Position numbers and translations under genes: made by a program. The notes beneath the pieces are model-generated. The model saw only the letters and a list, made by a program, of their open reading frames with translations, searched no databases and was not told the DNA's origin. Below, in pieces: positions 44,774 to 53,644 of a DNA stretch of 64,000 nt (the first letter of the stretch is position 1; each line of letters starts with the position of its first letter). This stretch comes from Bifidobacterium callitrichos DSM 23973 (lineage in GTDB: Bacteria; Actinomycetota; Actinomycetes; Actinomycetales; Bifidobacteriaceae): positions 44,897 through 108,896 of the forward strand of contig NZ_JGYS01000015.1 of NCBI RefSeq assembly GCF_000741175.1, written 5' to 3'.

Positions 44774-45925
44774 ATGACCGAGCATATCGAGTTGGATCCA
44801 AGTCTCATCGCAATCCGCCACTACCTGCATGCGCACCCCGAGCGCAGCTTCAAGGAGTTCGACACCAGCATCTATCTGGCCGACCAGTTGCGCGAGCACG
44901 GCGTGGAGATCCTCGACAACCCCCTGCCCACCGGAGTCGTCGGGCTGATCCGCGGCGAAGGGGGTCCGGGGCCGCGCGTCGCGCTGCGCGCGGACATCGA
45001 CGGCCTGCCCATCGTCGAGAACACCGGCCTCGACTTCGCATCCGTCAACAAGGGCGTCATGCACGGCTGCGGCCACGACCTGCACATGACCGGCCTGCTG
45101 GGCGCGGCCTTCTGGCTCGCCGCGCACCGGGACCGGTTCGCCGGATCCATCAAGATCCTCTTCCAGCCGAGCGAGGAGACTGGCCAAGGGGCCCAGGCGA
45201 TGATGGACGCCGGCCTGCTCGACGACGTGGACGCGGTCATCGGCACGCACAACAACCCCAACTACGCGCCCGGCCGGATCGCCGTCGGCACGGAGCCGAT
45301 GATGGCGGGCTGCGTGCGCTTCCAGGTCACGCTGCACGCCGAAGGCACGCACGCCGGCTATCCGCACAAGGGCACCGGTCCGATCGAGGCGATGGCGAGC
45401 ATGATCCTCGAACTGCAGACCATCGTCAGCCGCAACATCTCCGCTCTGGACCCGCTGGTGTTCTCCATCACCGAGGTGCACGGCGGACGCGTGTGGAACG
45501 TCGTGCCCGCGGAGGCCGGATTCCAGGGCACCGTGCGCTACTTCCACAAGGAGGACAGTCTGCTCGCCGAACGCCGGTTCCGCTCCATCGTGGGGCACAC
45601 CGCCGAGGCGTTCGACATCACCGCCGACGTGGAGTGGGACGACTTCCAGGATCCGGTCGTCTCCGACGCGGCGCTGGCGCTGCCGGTCGCCGGGGACGTG
45701 CACGACTACGCCTCGCTCGAGCCGATCCGTCCATCAATGGCGGGGGAGGACTTCTGCGAGTTCGCCAAGACGACCCGTTGCGTGTTTGCGTTCATCGGCT
45801 CCAACGGCGAACCCGGATGCGCCGACTGGCACAGCCCCCGCTTCGTGGGACTGGACGAGTCCCTGCCCACGTTCGTGAACTTCTACGTCAACGCCGCGCT
45901 GCGCGTCGGACGGGAACTTGCCTGA
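44774..45925 (+). CDS. M20-family amidohydrolase (HipO/carboxypeptidase Ss1 type)
   Basis: This 383-residue zinc peptidase of subfamily M20D shows GCGHDLHMTGLLGAA with metal ligands near residue 95 and ILFQPSEETGQGAQAMMDAG near 132. The dimerisation insert is at EGTHAGYPHKGTGPIEAM. Relatives remove acyl groups from N-acyl amino acids or cut small peptides. ATG 44774 is listed. A TTG at 44765 has better spacing to aagggag and would add three residues. Confidence 0.88.
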   Translation: MTEHIELDPSLIAIRHYLHAHPERSFKEFDTSIYLADQLREHGVEILDNPLPTGVVGLIRGEGGPGPRVALRADIDGLPIVENTGLDFASVNKGVMHGCGHDLHMTGLLGAAFWLAAHRDRFAGSIKILFQPSEETGQGAQAMMDAGLLDDVDAVIGTHNNPNYAPGRIAVGTEPMMAGCVRFQVTLHAEGTHAGYPHKGTGPIEAMASMILELQTIVSRNISALDPLVFSITEVHGGRVWNVVPAEAGFQGTVRYFHKEDSLLAERRFRSIVGHTAEAFDITADVEWDDFQDPVVSDAALALPVAGDVHDYASLEPIRPSMAGEDFCEFAKTTRCVFAFIGSNGEPGCADWHSPRFVGLDESLPTFVNFYVNAALRVGRELA

Positions 45926-45932
45926 GAGGCCC

Positions 45933-45938
45933 TAGGAT
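45933..45938 (+). promoter_or_regulatory. -10 TAGGAT, 7 bases before nadE
   Basis: TAGGAT is followed by aggtgac and the ATG at 45946. The spacing places the transcript start at about the ATG, so a leaderless mRNA is likely. Confidence 0.5.
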
Positions 45939-45945
45939 AGGTGAC

Positions 45946-47643
45946 ATGACCCAGATTCGTTTTGCACTCGCCCAGATCGACACCTGCGTCGGCGCGCTCG
46001 ACGCCAACGCGGACAAGGTGCTCGACTACTCCCGCAGGGCCGCCGAAGGCCATGCAGACGTCGTCGTCTTCCCGGAGATGACGCTGACCGGATACCCGAT
46101 CGAGGATCTGGCCCTCCGCCGCACGTTCCGCCAGGCCGCATGGGACAAGGCCGACGAACTCGCCGACCGTCTCAAGAGGGACGATCTCGGCGACCTGTAC
46201 GTCGTGGTCGGCACGGTCGGCACCGACCACGCCACCGACAAGCCGTACAACCGTCTCGTGGTCCTGCATGACGGCGTGGTGTGGGCCGGCTACGACAAGC
46301 ACTTCCTGCCCAACTACGGCGTCTTCGACGAGTTCCGCATCTTCAAGGCCGGCGATCGCTCAGTCGTCCTCGACGTCGACGGCGCCCGACTGGGCGTGGC
46401 GATCTGCGAGGACATCTGGCAGGACGGCGGCCCGGTCTCCGAACTGGCCGGCCGTGACATCGACGCGCTCGTCACCATCAACGGATCCCCGTACGAGGAG
46501 GGCAAGACCGACGTCCGACTCGACCTCGCGCACCGCCGCGCCGCCGAGGTCGATGCGCCGCTCGTCTACCTGAACCAGGTCGGCGGTCAGGACGATCTCG
46601 TCTTCGACGGCGGCAGCTTCGTCATGGACGCCGACGGCACGCTGCTCGCCCAGGCCCCGATGTTCATGGAGGACCTGTCCTACTGGACGCTCGACACCGA
46701 CACGGTCCATCAGGCGAAGGGGACGATCGCGCCCCCGCTCGACCCGGACGAGGAGGTGTACACCGCCTGCGTGCTCGGGCTCAAGGACTACATGGCCAAG
46801 AACCGCTTCACCGGGGTCACGCTCGGCCTGTCCGGAGGCATCGACTCCGCGCTCGTCGCCGCGATGGCGGCCGACGCGGTGGGCGGCGAGAACGTGCACG
46901 GCATCTCCATGCCCTCCATGTATTCGTCCGACGGATCCAAGGACGACGCCGCCGACCTCGCCGCCAACATCGGCGCCCACTACGACGTCCAGCCCATCGA
47001 ACCGCTGTTCGACGCCTACCAGCGGCAGCTGCATCTGGAGGGGGTGTCCGCAGAGAACCTGCAGGCCCGCATCCGAGGCGTCATCGTCATGGCGTACTCC
47101 AACTCGAAGGGGCTGCTCGCCGTGGCCACCGGCAACAAATCCGAACTCGCCTGCGGCTACTCGACGATCTACGGCGATGCGGTCGGAGGCTACGCGCCGA
47201 TCAAGGACCTGCTTAAGACGCGCGTGTGGGAGCTTGCGCGCTGGCGCAACCGCGCCGCCGCCGCGGGCCTCGGCATCGGAGGTCTCAAGATCGTGGGCAA
47301 TGAGGGCGGCGACCCCGGAAAGCCCCTGAAGAGCGGGGTGATGATTCCCGTCTCGTCCATCGAGAAGGCGCCGAGCGCCGAACTGCGCCCCGGACAGAAG
47401 GACTCCGATTCGCTGCCCGAATACGCGCTGCTGGACAAGGTCCTCGCCGCGTACATCGAGCACGCGCACGGACGGGCCGACCTGCTCGCCGACGGCTTCG
47501 ACGAGCGGACCGTGGATACGGTGATGCGTCTGGTGGACCGCGCCGAATGGAAGCGCCGCCAGTACCCGCTCGGCCCCAAGGTCACGGCGCTCGCGTTCGG
47601 CCGCGACCGTCGCCTGCCGATCACCAACGCGTTCCGCGAATAG
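45946..47643 (+). CDS. nadE: Glutamine-dependent NAD+ synthetase
   Basis: This 565-residue two-domain enzyme makes NAD from nicotinate adenine dinucleotide with glutamine as the nitrogen donor. The N-terminal nitrilase-type glutaminase shows VVFPEMTLTGYP with the catalytic Glu near residue 45, the Lys region, and GVAICEDIWQDGG with the Cys near 150. The synthetase part shows GLSGGIDSALVAAMAAD near 285 and ATGNKSELACGYSTIYGD. The frame is open far upstream, but the ATG at 45946 is the first plausible start and is matched by the -10 element. Confidence 0.95.
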   Translation: MTQIRFALAQIDTCVGALDANADKVLDYSRRAAEGHADVVVFPEMTLTGYPIEDLALRRTFRQAAWDKADELADRLKRDDLGDLYVVVGTVGTDHATDKPYNRLVVLHDGVVWAGYDKHFLPNYGVFDEFRIFKAGDRSVVLDVDGARLGVAICEDIWQDGGPVSELAGRDIDALVTINGSPYEEGKTDVRLDLAHRRAAEVDAPLVYLNQVGGQDDLVFDGGSFVMDADGTLLAQAPMFMEDLSYWTLDTDTVHQAKGTIAPPLDPDEEVYTACVLGLKDYMAKNRFTGVTLGLSGGIDSALVAAMAADAVGGENVHGISMPSMYSSDGSKDDAADLAANIGAHYDVQPIEPLFDAYQRQLHLEGVSAENLQARIRGVIVMAYSNSKGLLAVATGNKSELACGYSTIYGDAVGGYAPIKDLLKTRVWELARWRNRAAAAGLGIGGLKIVGNEGGDPGKPLKSGVMIPVSSIEKAPSAELRPGQKDSDSLPEYALLDKVLAAYIEHAHGRADLLADGFDERTVDTVMRLVDRAEWKRRQYPLGPKVTALAFGRDRRLPITNAFRE

Positions 47644-47668
47644 TTGCGCGAAGAAGGAGTATGGCATC

Positions 47669-47893
47669 ATGTCCGATCAGGGCAAACAGTGGTATTTCAA
47701 CAGCCGCACGGGGGAGCCGGAGCTGGGGCCCCAGTCGCCGATAGAGCAGCGCATGGGGCCGTACAGGTCCCGTGAGGACGCCCTCAACGCGTGGAAGATC
47801 TTCCAGGATCGCGAGACCATCTGGAAGGAGCAGGACCGTCAGTGGAACCGCCAGTGGAACGGTCCGCAGGACGACGGTCAGGCCGACGACTGA
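47669..47893 (+). CDS. Small conserved actinobacterial protein (SPOR-like peptide)
   Basis: This 74-residue protein has the pattern QWYFNSRTGEPELGPQSPIEQRMGPYRSREDALNAWKIFQDR, then a Trp/Gln-rich tail. Actinobacteria commonly encode small proteins of this shape, with WYYC..., a GPY.SREEA helix and an E/R-rich end. Their function is unknown. The ribosome site aaggag lies 11 bases before the ATG. It follows nadE by 25 bases and likely shares its transcript. Confidence 0.75.
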   Translation: MSDQGKQWYFNSRTGEPELGPQSPIEQRMGPYRSREDALNAWKIFQDRETIWKEQDRQWNRQWNGPQDDGQADD

Positions 47894-47917
47894 CCCCGTC
47901 CCGACCATTCGCATCAT

Positions 47918-47948
47918 GGGCCGGCTCCCCTTATCTGGGGGCCGGCCC
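47918..47948 (+). terminator. Terminator after the nadE unit
   Basis: Bases 47918-47930 pair with 47937-47948 except one bulge, giving a GC-rich stem with loop ttatct. It is followed by gatttcactctt. Confidence 0.65.
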
Positions 47949-47992
47949 GATTTCACTCTTGGTGTGAGCGATCACTGTGAACGATAACGGAA

Positions 47993-48008
47993 TGTGAGAT
48001 AGCTCACG
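47993..48008 (+). promoter_or_regulatory. CRP/FNR- or Rex-like palindrome in the pflB promoter
   Basis: tgtgagatagctcacg contains the perfect inverted repeat GTGAG-N4-CTCAC. A weaker half-copy, tgtgagcgatcac, lies 30 bases before (47963-47975). The consensus TGTGA-N6-TCACA is that of CRP-type activators. The redox regulator Rex binds TTGTGA-N6-TCACAA, and both commonly control fermentation genes. The site centre is about 54 bases before the predicted transcript start. Confidence 0.55.
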
Positions 48009-48019
48009 CGTATTTTGCG

Positions 48020-48047
48020 TTAACTCCCAGTGACCAACGGCTAGACT
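48020..48047 (+). promoter_or_regulatory. pflB promoter
   Basis: TTAACT (48020-48025) and TAGACT (48042-48047) are 16 bases apart, leaving a leader of about 50 bases before the ATG. Confidence 0.5.
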
Positions 48048-48102
48048 ATGGAAGTAACGACGACAACGGTGCGTCGCAGGAACACAACACCAAGGAGTGG
48101 AT

Positions 48103-50478
48103 ATGACAGCTGTGGAATCTACCGCGCTCACTCAGGAGGAGCTGGACGCCAAGGCGTGGGACGGCTTCGAGGGCGGCAACTGGCAGAAGGACATCGACGT
48201 TCGTGACTTCATCCAGAAGAACTACACCCCGTACGAGGGCGATGAGTCCTTCCTCGCTCCGGCCACCGAGAAGACCAAGCACCTGTGGCAGTACCTCGAT
48301 GACAACTACCTGGCCGTCGAGCGCAAGCAGCGCGTCTACGACGTGGACACCCACACCCCGGCCGACATCGACGCATTCCCGGCGGGCTACATCGAGTCCC
48401 CGGAGGTCGACAACGTCATCGTCGGTCTGCAGACCGACGTCCCCTGCAAGCGCGCGATGATGCCGAACGGCGGCTGGCGCATGGTCGAGCAGGCCATCCG
48501 CGAGGCCGGCAAGGAGCCGGATCCGGAGATCAAGAAGATCTTCACCAAGTACCGCAAGACCCACAACGACGGCGTCTTCGGCGTCTACACCAAGCAGATC
48601 AAGGTCGCCCGCCACAACAAGATCCTCACCGGTCTGCCGGACGCCTACGGCCGTGGCCGCATCATCGGCGACTACCGCCGCGTCGCCCTGTACGGCGTCA
48701 ACAAGCTGATCGCCTTCAAGAAGCGCGACAAGGACTCCGTGCCGTACCGCAACGACTTCACCGAGCCGGAGATCGAGCACTGGATCCGCTTCCGCGAGGA
48801 GCACGACGAGCAGATCAAGGCCCTGAAGAAGCTCATCAACCTCGGCAACGAGTACGGCCTCGACCTGACCCGTCCGGCCCAGACCGCCCAGGAGGCCGTG
48901 CAGTGGACCTACATGGGCTACCTCGCCTCCATCAAGTCCCAGGACGGCGCCGCCATGTCCTTCGGTCGTAACTCCGCCTTCCTCGACTGCTACATCGAGC
49001 GCGACCTCCAGGCCGGCAGGATCACCGAGACCGACGCCCAGGAGCTCATCGACAACATCGTCATGAAGCTCAGGATCGTCCGCTTCCTGCGCACCAAGGA
49101 CTACGACAACATCTTCTCCGGCGATCCGTACTGGGCGACCTGGTCCGACGCCGGCTTCGGCGACGACGGTCGTCCGCTGGTCACCAAGACCTCGTTCCGT
49201 CTGCTCAACACCCTGACCCTCGAGCACCTCGGACCCGGCCCGGAGCCGAACATCACGATCTTCTGGGATCCGAAGCTGCCGGAAGGCTACAAGCGCTTCT
49301 GCGCCAAGATCTCCATCGACACCTCGGCCATCCAGTACGAGTCCGACAAGGAGATCCGCGGCCACTGGGGCGACGACGCGGCCATCGCGTGCTGCGTGTC
49401 CCCGATGCGCGTCGGCAAGCAGATGCAGTTCTTCGCTGCCCGCGTGAACTCCGCCAAGGCGCTGCTCTACGCGATCAACGGCGGCCGTGACGAGATGACC
49501 GGCATGCAGGTCATCGACAAGGGCGTGATCGACCCGATCGCCCCCGAGGCCGACGGCTCCCTGGACTACGAGAAGGTCAAGAACAACTACGAGAAGGCTC
49601 TCGAGTGGCTGTCCGAGACCTACGTCATGGCCCTGAACATCATCCACTACATGCACGATAAGTACGCGTACGAGTCCATCGAGATGGCCCTGCACGACAA
49701 GGAGGTGTACCGCACCCTCGGCTGCGGCATGTCCGGTCTGTCCATCGCCGCCGACTCCCTCGCCGCGATCAAGTACGCCAAGGTGTACCCGATCACCAAC
49801 GCCGAGGCCAAGAACCTCGAGGGCCACGAGTACGAGTACGTCGAGGGCGCCGACGACGATCTGGTCGTGGGCTACCGTACCGAGGGCGAGTTCCCGATCT
49901 ACGGCAACGACGACGACCGCGCCGACGACATCGCCAAGTGGGTCGTCTCCACGGTCATGGGCCAGGTCAAGCGTCTGCCGGTCTACCGCGGCGCCGTCCC
50001 GACCCAGTCCATCCTGACGATCACCTCCAACGTCGAGTACGGCAAGAACACTGGTTCCTTCCCGTCCGGCCACAAGAAGGGCACCCCGTACGCCCCGGGC
50101 GCCAACCCGGAGAACGGCATGGACTCCCACGGCATGCTGCCGTCCATGTTCTCCGTCGGCAAGATCGACTACAACGATGCGCTTGACGGCATCTCGCTGA
50201 CCAACACCATCACCCCCGACGGCCTCGGCCGCGACGAGGACGAGCGCATCGGCAACCTGGTCGGCATCCTCGACGCCGGCAACGGCCACGGCCTCTACCA
50301 CGCGAACATCAACGTGCTGCGCAAGGAGACCATGGAGGACGCCGTCGAGCACCCGGAGAAGTACCCGCACCTGACCGTGCGCGTCTCCGGCTACGCGGTG
50401 AACTTCGTCAAGCTCACCAAGGAGCAGCAGCTCGACGTCATCTCCCGCACCTTCCACCAGGGCGCCGTCACCGACTGA
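48103..50478 (+). CDS. pflB: Formate acetyltransferase (pyruvate formate-lyase)
   Basis: This 791-residue glycyl-radical enzyme splits pyruvate with CoA into acetyl-CoA and formate, the anaerobic route for pyruvate in bifidobacterial fermentation. The active-site cysteine pair is in [10 protein letters not shown] near residue 430. The radical Gly is in the C-terminal [40 protein letters not shown] is the usual core. Coding bias is strong (almost uniform preferred codons), indicating high expression. The ATG at 48103 has aaggag 5 bases upstream. It is followed by a terminator, then pflA. Confidence 0.97.
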   Translation: MTAVESTALTQEELDAKAWDGFEGGNWQKDIDVRDFIQKNYTPYEGDESFLAPATEKTKHLWQYLDDNYLAVERKQRVYDVDTHTPADIDAFPAGYIESPEVDNVIVGLQTDVPCKRAMMPNGGWRMVEQAIREAGKEPDPEIKKIFTKYRKTHNDGVFGVYTKQIKVARHNKILTGLPDAYGRGRIIGDYRRVALYGVNKLIAFKKRDKDSVPYRNDFTEPEIEHWIRFREEHDEQIKALKKLINLGNEYGLDLTRPAQTAQEAVQWTYMGYLASIKSQDGAAMSFGRNSAFLDCYIERDLQAGRITETDAQELIDNIVMKLRIVRFLRTKDYDNIFSGDPYWATWSDAGFGDDGRPLVTKTSFRLLNTLTLEHLGPGPEPNITIFWDPKLPEGYKRFCAKISIDTSAIQYESDKEIRGHWGDDAAIACCVSPMRVGKQMQFFAARVNSAKALLYAINGGRDEMTGMQVIDKGVIDPIAPEADGSLDYEKVKNNYEKALEWLSETYVMALNIIHYMHDKYAYESIEMALHDKEVYRTLGCGMSGLSIAADSLAAIKYAKVYPITNAEAKNLEGHEYEYVEGADDDLVVGYRTEGEFPIYGNDDDRADDIAKWVVSTVMGQVKRLPVYRGAVPTQSILTITSNVEYGKNTGSFPSGHKKGTPYAPGANPENGMDSHGMLPSMFSVGKIDYNDALDGISLTNTITPDGLGRDEDERIGNLVGILDAGNGHGLYHANINVLRKETMEDAVEHPEKYPHLTVRVSGYAVNFVKLTKEQQLDVISRTFHQGAVTD

Positions 50479-50518
50479 TTCCTCGGCGATGAGCGACCGC
50501 ATGAGGCGGTAGGACGAT

Positions 50519-50548
50519 GAAGGGGTGGGAGTCAAATCCCACCCCTTC
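50519..50548 (+). terminator. Hairpin between pflB and pflA
   Basis: Bases 50519-50530 pair perfectly with 50537-50548 (12-bp stem, 6-base loop), followed by cttcatgg. It is expected to reduce readthrough so that pflB is made in excess over its activase. Confidence 0.75.
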
Positions 50549-50692
50549 CTTCATGGACGGGCGCCCATCCGTGGATGGGCCCCGCCTCCGGCGGCATCCC
50601 CGCACGACCCGCATGCCGCGCACACCACCGCAATCCAACGACCTACACCACTACCACCATCCCGCATCCGCATCATCTGGAGGAGGACAACG

Positions 50693-51571
50693 ATGCCCGA
50701 AACCCAGTTCCGCACCACCACGCGCCACATGCTGCGCGAATCCAAGTCGTATGCGTCCCAGACCCTCATGGGAGGACTCTCCGGATTCGAATCCCCGATC
50801 GGCCTCGACCGCAGGGACCGCATCGCCGCACTCAAGTCCGGCGACATCGGCTTCGTCCACTCCTGGGACATCAACACGTCCGTCGATGGTCCGGGCACCC
50901 GTATGACCGTCTTCATGTCCGGCTGCCCGCTGCGCTGCCAGTACTGCCAGAACCCGGACACCTGGAAGATGCGCGATGGCCAGCCCGTCTACCTCGACGC
51001 GATGATCAGGAAGGTCGACCGCTACAAGGATCTGTTCAAGGCCACCCACGGGGGCATCACCTTCTCCGGCGGCGAGTCGATGATGCAGCCGGCGTTCGTC
51101 TCGCGCGTGTTCCACGCGGCCAAGGAGATGGGCGTGCATACCTGCCTCGACACCTCCGGCTTCCTCAACACCAACTACACCGACGAGATGCTCGAGGACA
51201 TCGACCTGTGCCTGCTTGACGTCAAGTCAGGCAACGAGGAGACCTACCACAAGGTCACCGGTGGCGTCCTGCAGCCCACCATCGACTTCGGCCGCAGACT
51301 CGCGAAGGCGGGCAAGAAGATCTGGGTCCGTTTCGTGCTCGTGCCGGGACTGACCGACTCCGAGGAGAACGTCGAGCAGGTGGCGAACATCTGCGAGAGC
51401 TTCGGCGATGCCGTCGAGCACATCGACGTGCTCGGCTTCCATCAGCTCGGCCGGCCCAAGTGGCATGAGCTGCGCATCCCGTACCCGCTGGAGAACCAGA
51501 AGGGGCCGAACGCCGCGCTGCGCGAACGCGTCACGAAGCAGTTCGAGTCCCACGGCTTCACCGTGTATTAA
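50693..51571 (+). CDS. pflA: Pyruvate formate-lyase activating enzyme
   Basis: This 292-residue radical-SAM protein installs the glycyl radical on PflB. The iron-sulfur motif CX3CX2C is in MSGCPLRCQYCQNPDTW near residue 85. GGITFSGGESMMQP follows as the SAM-binding GGE motif. The N-terminus is about 40 residues longer than in E. coli PflA. The ATG at 50693 has ggaggaggaca upstream. The 144 bases after the pflB hairpin hold a second small hairpin (gcccatcc/ggatgggc, about 50568-50585). Confidence 0.95.
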   Translation: MPETQFRTTTRHMLRESKSYASQTLMGGLSGFESPIGLDRRDRIAALKSGDIGFVHSWDINTSVDGPGTRMTVFMSGCPLRCQYCQNPDTWKMRDGQPVYLDAMIRKVDRYKDLFKATHGGITFSGGESMMQPAFVSRVFHAAKEMGVHTCLDTSGFLNTNYTDEMLEDIDLCLLDVKSGNEETYHKVTGGVLQPTIDFGRRLAKAGKKIWVRFVLVPGLTDSEENVEQVANICESFGDAVEHIDVLGFHQLGRPKWHELRIPYPLENQKGPNAALRERVTKQFESHGFTVY

Positions 51572-51608
51572 TTCACGTGTCGATACCACGAAACCCGAGG
51601 CGTGCACG

Positions 51609-51614
51609 TACGCT
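51609..51614 (+). promoter_or_regulatory. -10-like TACGCT before the DUF3000 gene
   Basis: TACGCT is followed by ggagac and the ATG at 51621. The ggaga might also serve as a weak ribosome site, so leaderless start is only likely, not certain. Confidence 0.35.
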
Positions 51615-51620
51615 GGAGAC

Positions 51621-52286
51621 ATGGCCGACATCTATGCGTTTCCCACCGGCGTGAATCCGCGACAGGCCGGACGCAACGCCGCTCCGGACCTGCCGGGGCG
51701 GCCTGCCGGCGTGCCCGACGCCGTGTGGAACGCGGTCGAATCGGTCCGTTCCATGCCGAGACTCGACGACGTGCGCTACCGGGAGATCCCCGTCCCCTCG
51801 ACGCTGTCCGACTACGGCATCGGCGTGGAGCTCGAATCTGGGCCGCACGGGGACGGCAGGGGCTTCCCGCATGATGCTGACCCGCTGACCGATGCCGCTA
51901 CCGGCTGGATCATGATGCTGTATTCCAACGACTTCCGCTCCGACTGGGGCGCGCACTGGCGCTGCGTCGCCTTCGCGCGTCTGCCGCTGTCCAGCGTCGA
52001 GAACGATTCCCTTGCGCCAGGCATGTACTGGGATGACATGTGCGAGCGGATGGAAGGTGCCGTGGAGGGCGTCGAATGCGGAAGCATGGGCGGCACCGTC
52101 ACCGTCACGCAGAACACCACGTTCGGCTCCCTGGGCGACGGCGATTCCGCCGGATGCGAGATGCGTGTATCCTTTACCCCGGCGGTCCCTACCGGAGTCC
52201 ACTTCGACGCCGGCGCGTACGTCGCGGCATGGGCCCGCTTCCTGAGATCCACCATCCAATTCAACGAGGGCGCAACCGTTGACTGA
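51621..52286 (+). CDS. DUF3000-family protein
   Basis: This 221-residue protein matches the actinobacterial DUF3000 pattern: PDAVWNAVESVRSMPRLDDVRYREIPVPSTLSDYGIGVE, GWIMMLYSNDFRSDWGAHWRCVAFARLPL, then MYWDDMCERMEGAVEG. No catalytic motif is known. In many actinobacteria this gene sits immediately before rnd, as it does here with an 8-base overlap, so the two products may work on related RNA processes. Confidence 0.85.
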   Translation: MADIYAFPTGVNPRQAGRNAAPDLPGRPAGVPDAVWNAVESVRSMPRLDDVRYREIPVPSTLSDYGIGVELESGPHGDGRGFPHDADPLTDAATGWIMMLYSNDFRSDWGAHWRCVAFARLPLSSVENDSLAPGMYWDDMCERMEGAVEGVECGSMGGTVTVTQNTTFGSLGDGDSAGCEMRVSFTPAVPTGVHFDAGAYVAAWARFLRSTIQFNEGATVD

Positions 52287-53591
52287 TTCCAGACAGGAAC
52301 GACGATCCGAACCGAGACTGCAGACCGAGCCGCGCGGGGGAGTGCCTGCGGTCACCGACACGCTCGCCGGCTACCATCAGGCGTGCGAGGCGCTGGCGGC
52401 CGCCTCGGGCTCGCTGGCCGCCGACGCCGAACGGGCCTCCGGCTTCCGATACGGGCATGAGGACTGGCTCATCCAGTTCAAGCGCGAGGGCGCCGGCATC
52501 TTCCTGCTCGACCCCGTGGCGCTCACCCGGGCCGGTGCCGACTGGCACGAATTCAACGACGCCGTCGGCGATGCCGTCTGGATCCTGCACGATGCGATGA
52601 TGGACCTGCCGGGCTTCGCCGACATCGGCCTGAAGCCGCGGCGGCTCTTCGACACCGAATTGTCCGCGCGCCTGCTCGGTCTGCATCGCTTCGGACTCGC
52701 CGCGGTCACCGAGCACTACCTCGGCATCACCCTCGCCAAGGAGCATTCGGCCGCCGACTGGTCGTATCGTCCGCTGCCCCGCGACTGGCGCAACTACGCC
52801 GCCCTCGACGTCGAGCTGCTGATCGAGCTCGAGCGGCTCATGCGCGCCGACCTCGAACGACAGGGCAAGATCGAATGGGCCGAGGAGGAGTTCCGCCACA
52901 TCCTCGACGAGGGCACCTCCGGCGTGCCCCGGCACCAGCATCCGATCCCATGGCTGCGCATCTCCCACATCACCAGACTCGGCCGCGACCGTCGCGGACT
53001 GGCCGTGGCCCGCGCCTGTGGACCAAGCGCGACGAGCTGGCGCGCCGATACGACATCGCGCCGACGCTGCTGCTGTCCGACGCCTCCATCATCGAGGCCG
53101 CCGAGAGGAAGCCCCGCAACGCCCGCGAGTTCCGCATGGTGCGTTCGCTCAACGAACGCGTGCGCATCCATACCGGGGGCGAGCAGGACAAGATGTTCGA
53201 GCGCTACGCCCCGATCCAGCGCATCGTCAAGCCGTCCGTATGGAAGACCACGATCCAGGAGGCGCTGGCGCTGCCGGAGCGCGATCTGCCGTCCATGCCG
53301 GCCATGGGATGCCAGGGGGAGGGCGAGTCCAACGCGCCGCGCGCGATGCGCCTGTGGGACCGCCGGCCCGAACGCCGGGAGCGCCTGCAGCGCGTGCGCC
53401 GCGTCATCAACCAGATAGCCGAGGACACGCGCACGCCCGCCGAGGTCATCATCAAGCCCCAGATCGTGCGCAATCTGTGCTGGACCGACGATCCGGCCGG
53501 GCGGGACGTGGCCGCGTTCCTCAGGGAGCAGGGCGCGCGCGACTGGCAGGTGCGTCTGATCGCCGCGTCCGTGTCGCGCGCTATACTATGA
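52279..53591 (+). pseudogene. rnd: Ribonuclease D with a one-base deletion (frameshifted)
   Basis: The TTG at 52279 overlaps the DUF3000 stop. The first frame gives the DEDDy exonuclease domain (DWLIQF, WILHDAMMDLPGF, ELSARLLGLHRFGL, YAALDVELLIELERLM). It breaks after GRDRRGLAVARA. The next frame continues exactly where it should: LWTKRDELARRYDIAPTLLLSDASIIEAA, the HRDC domain, to the stop at 53591. One C is missing between 53016 and 53017 (cgcgcc|tgtgg, expected cgcgccctgtgg). The whole product would be about 437 residues. Either this is a disabled gene or an error in the read. RNase D trims 3' ends of tRNA and other small RNAs. Confidence 0.8.
53582..53587 (+). promoter_or_regulatory. Candidate tig -10 (TATACT)
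   Basis: TATACT lies inside the last codons of rnd and would give a leader of about 50 bases with the ribosome site caggag before the tig GTG. Confidence 0.45.
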
Positions 53592-53644
53592 CGGTTGCCT
53601 TCGGGCAGATATAGGACACATACGATTTTTCAGGAGCGTTTAGC

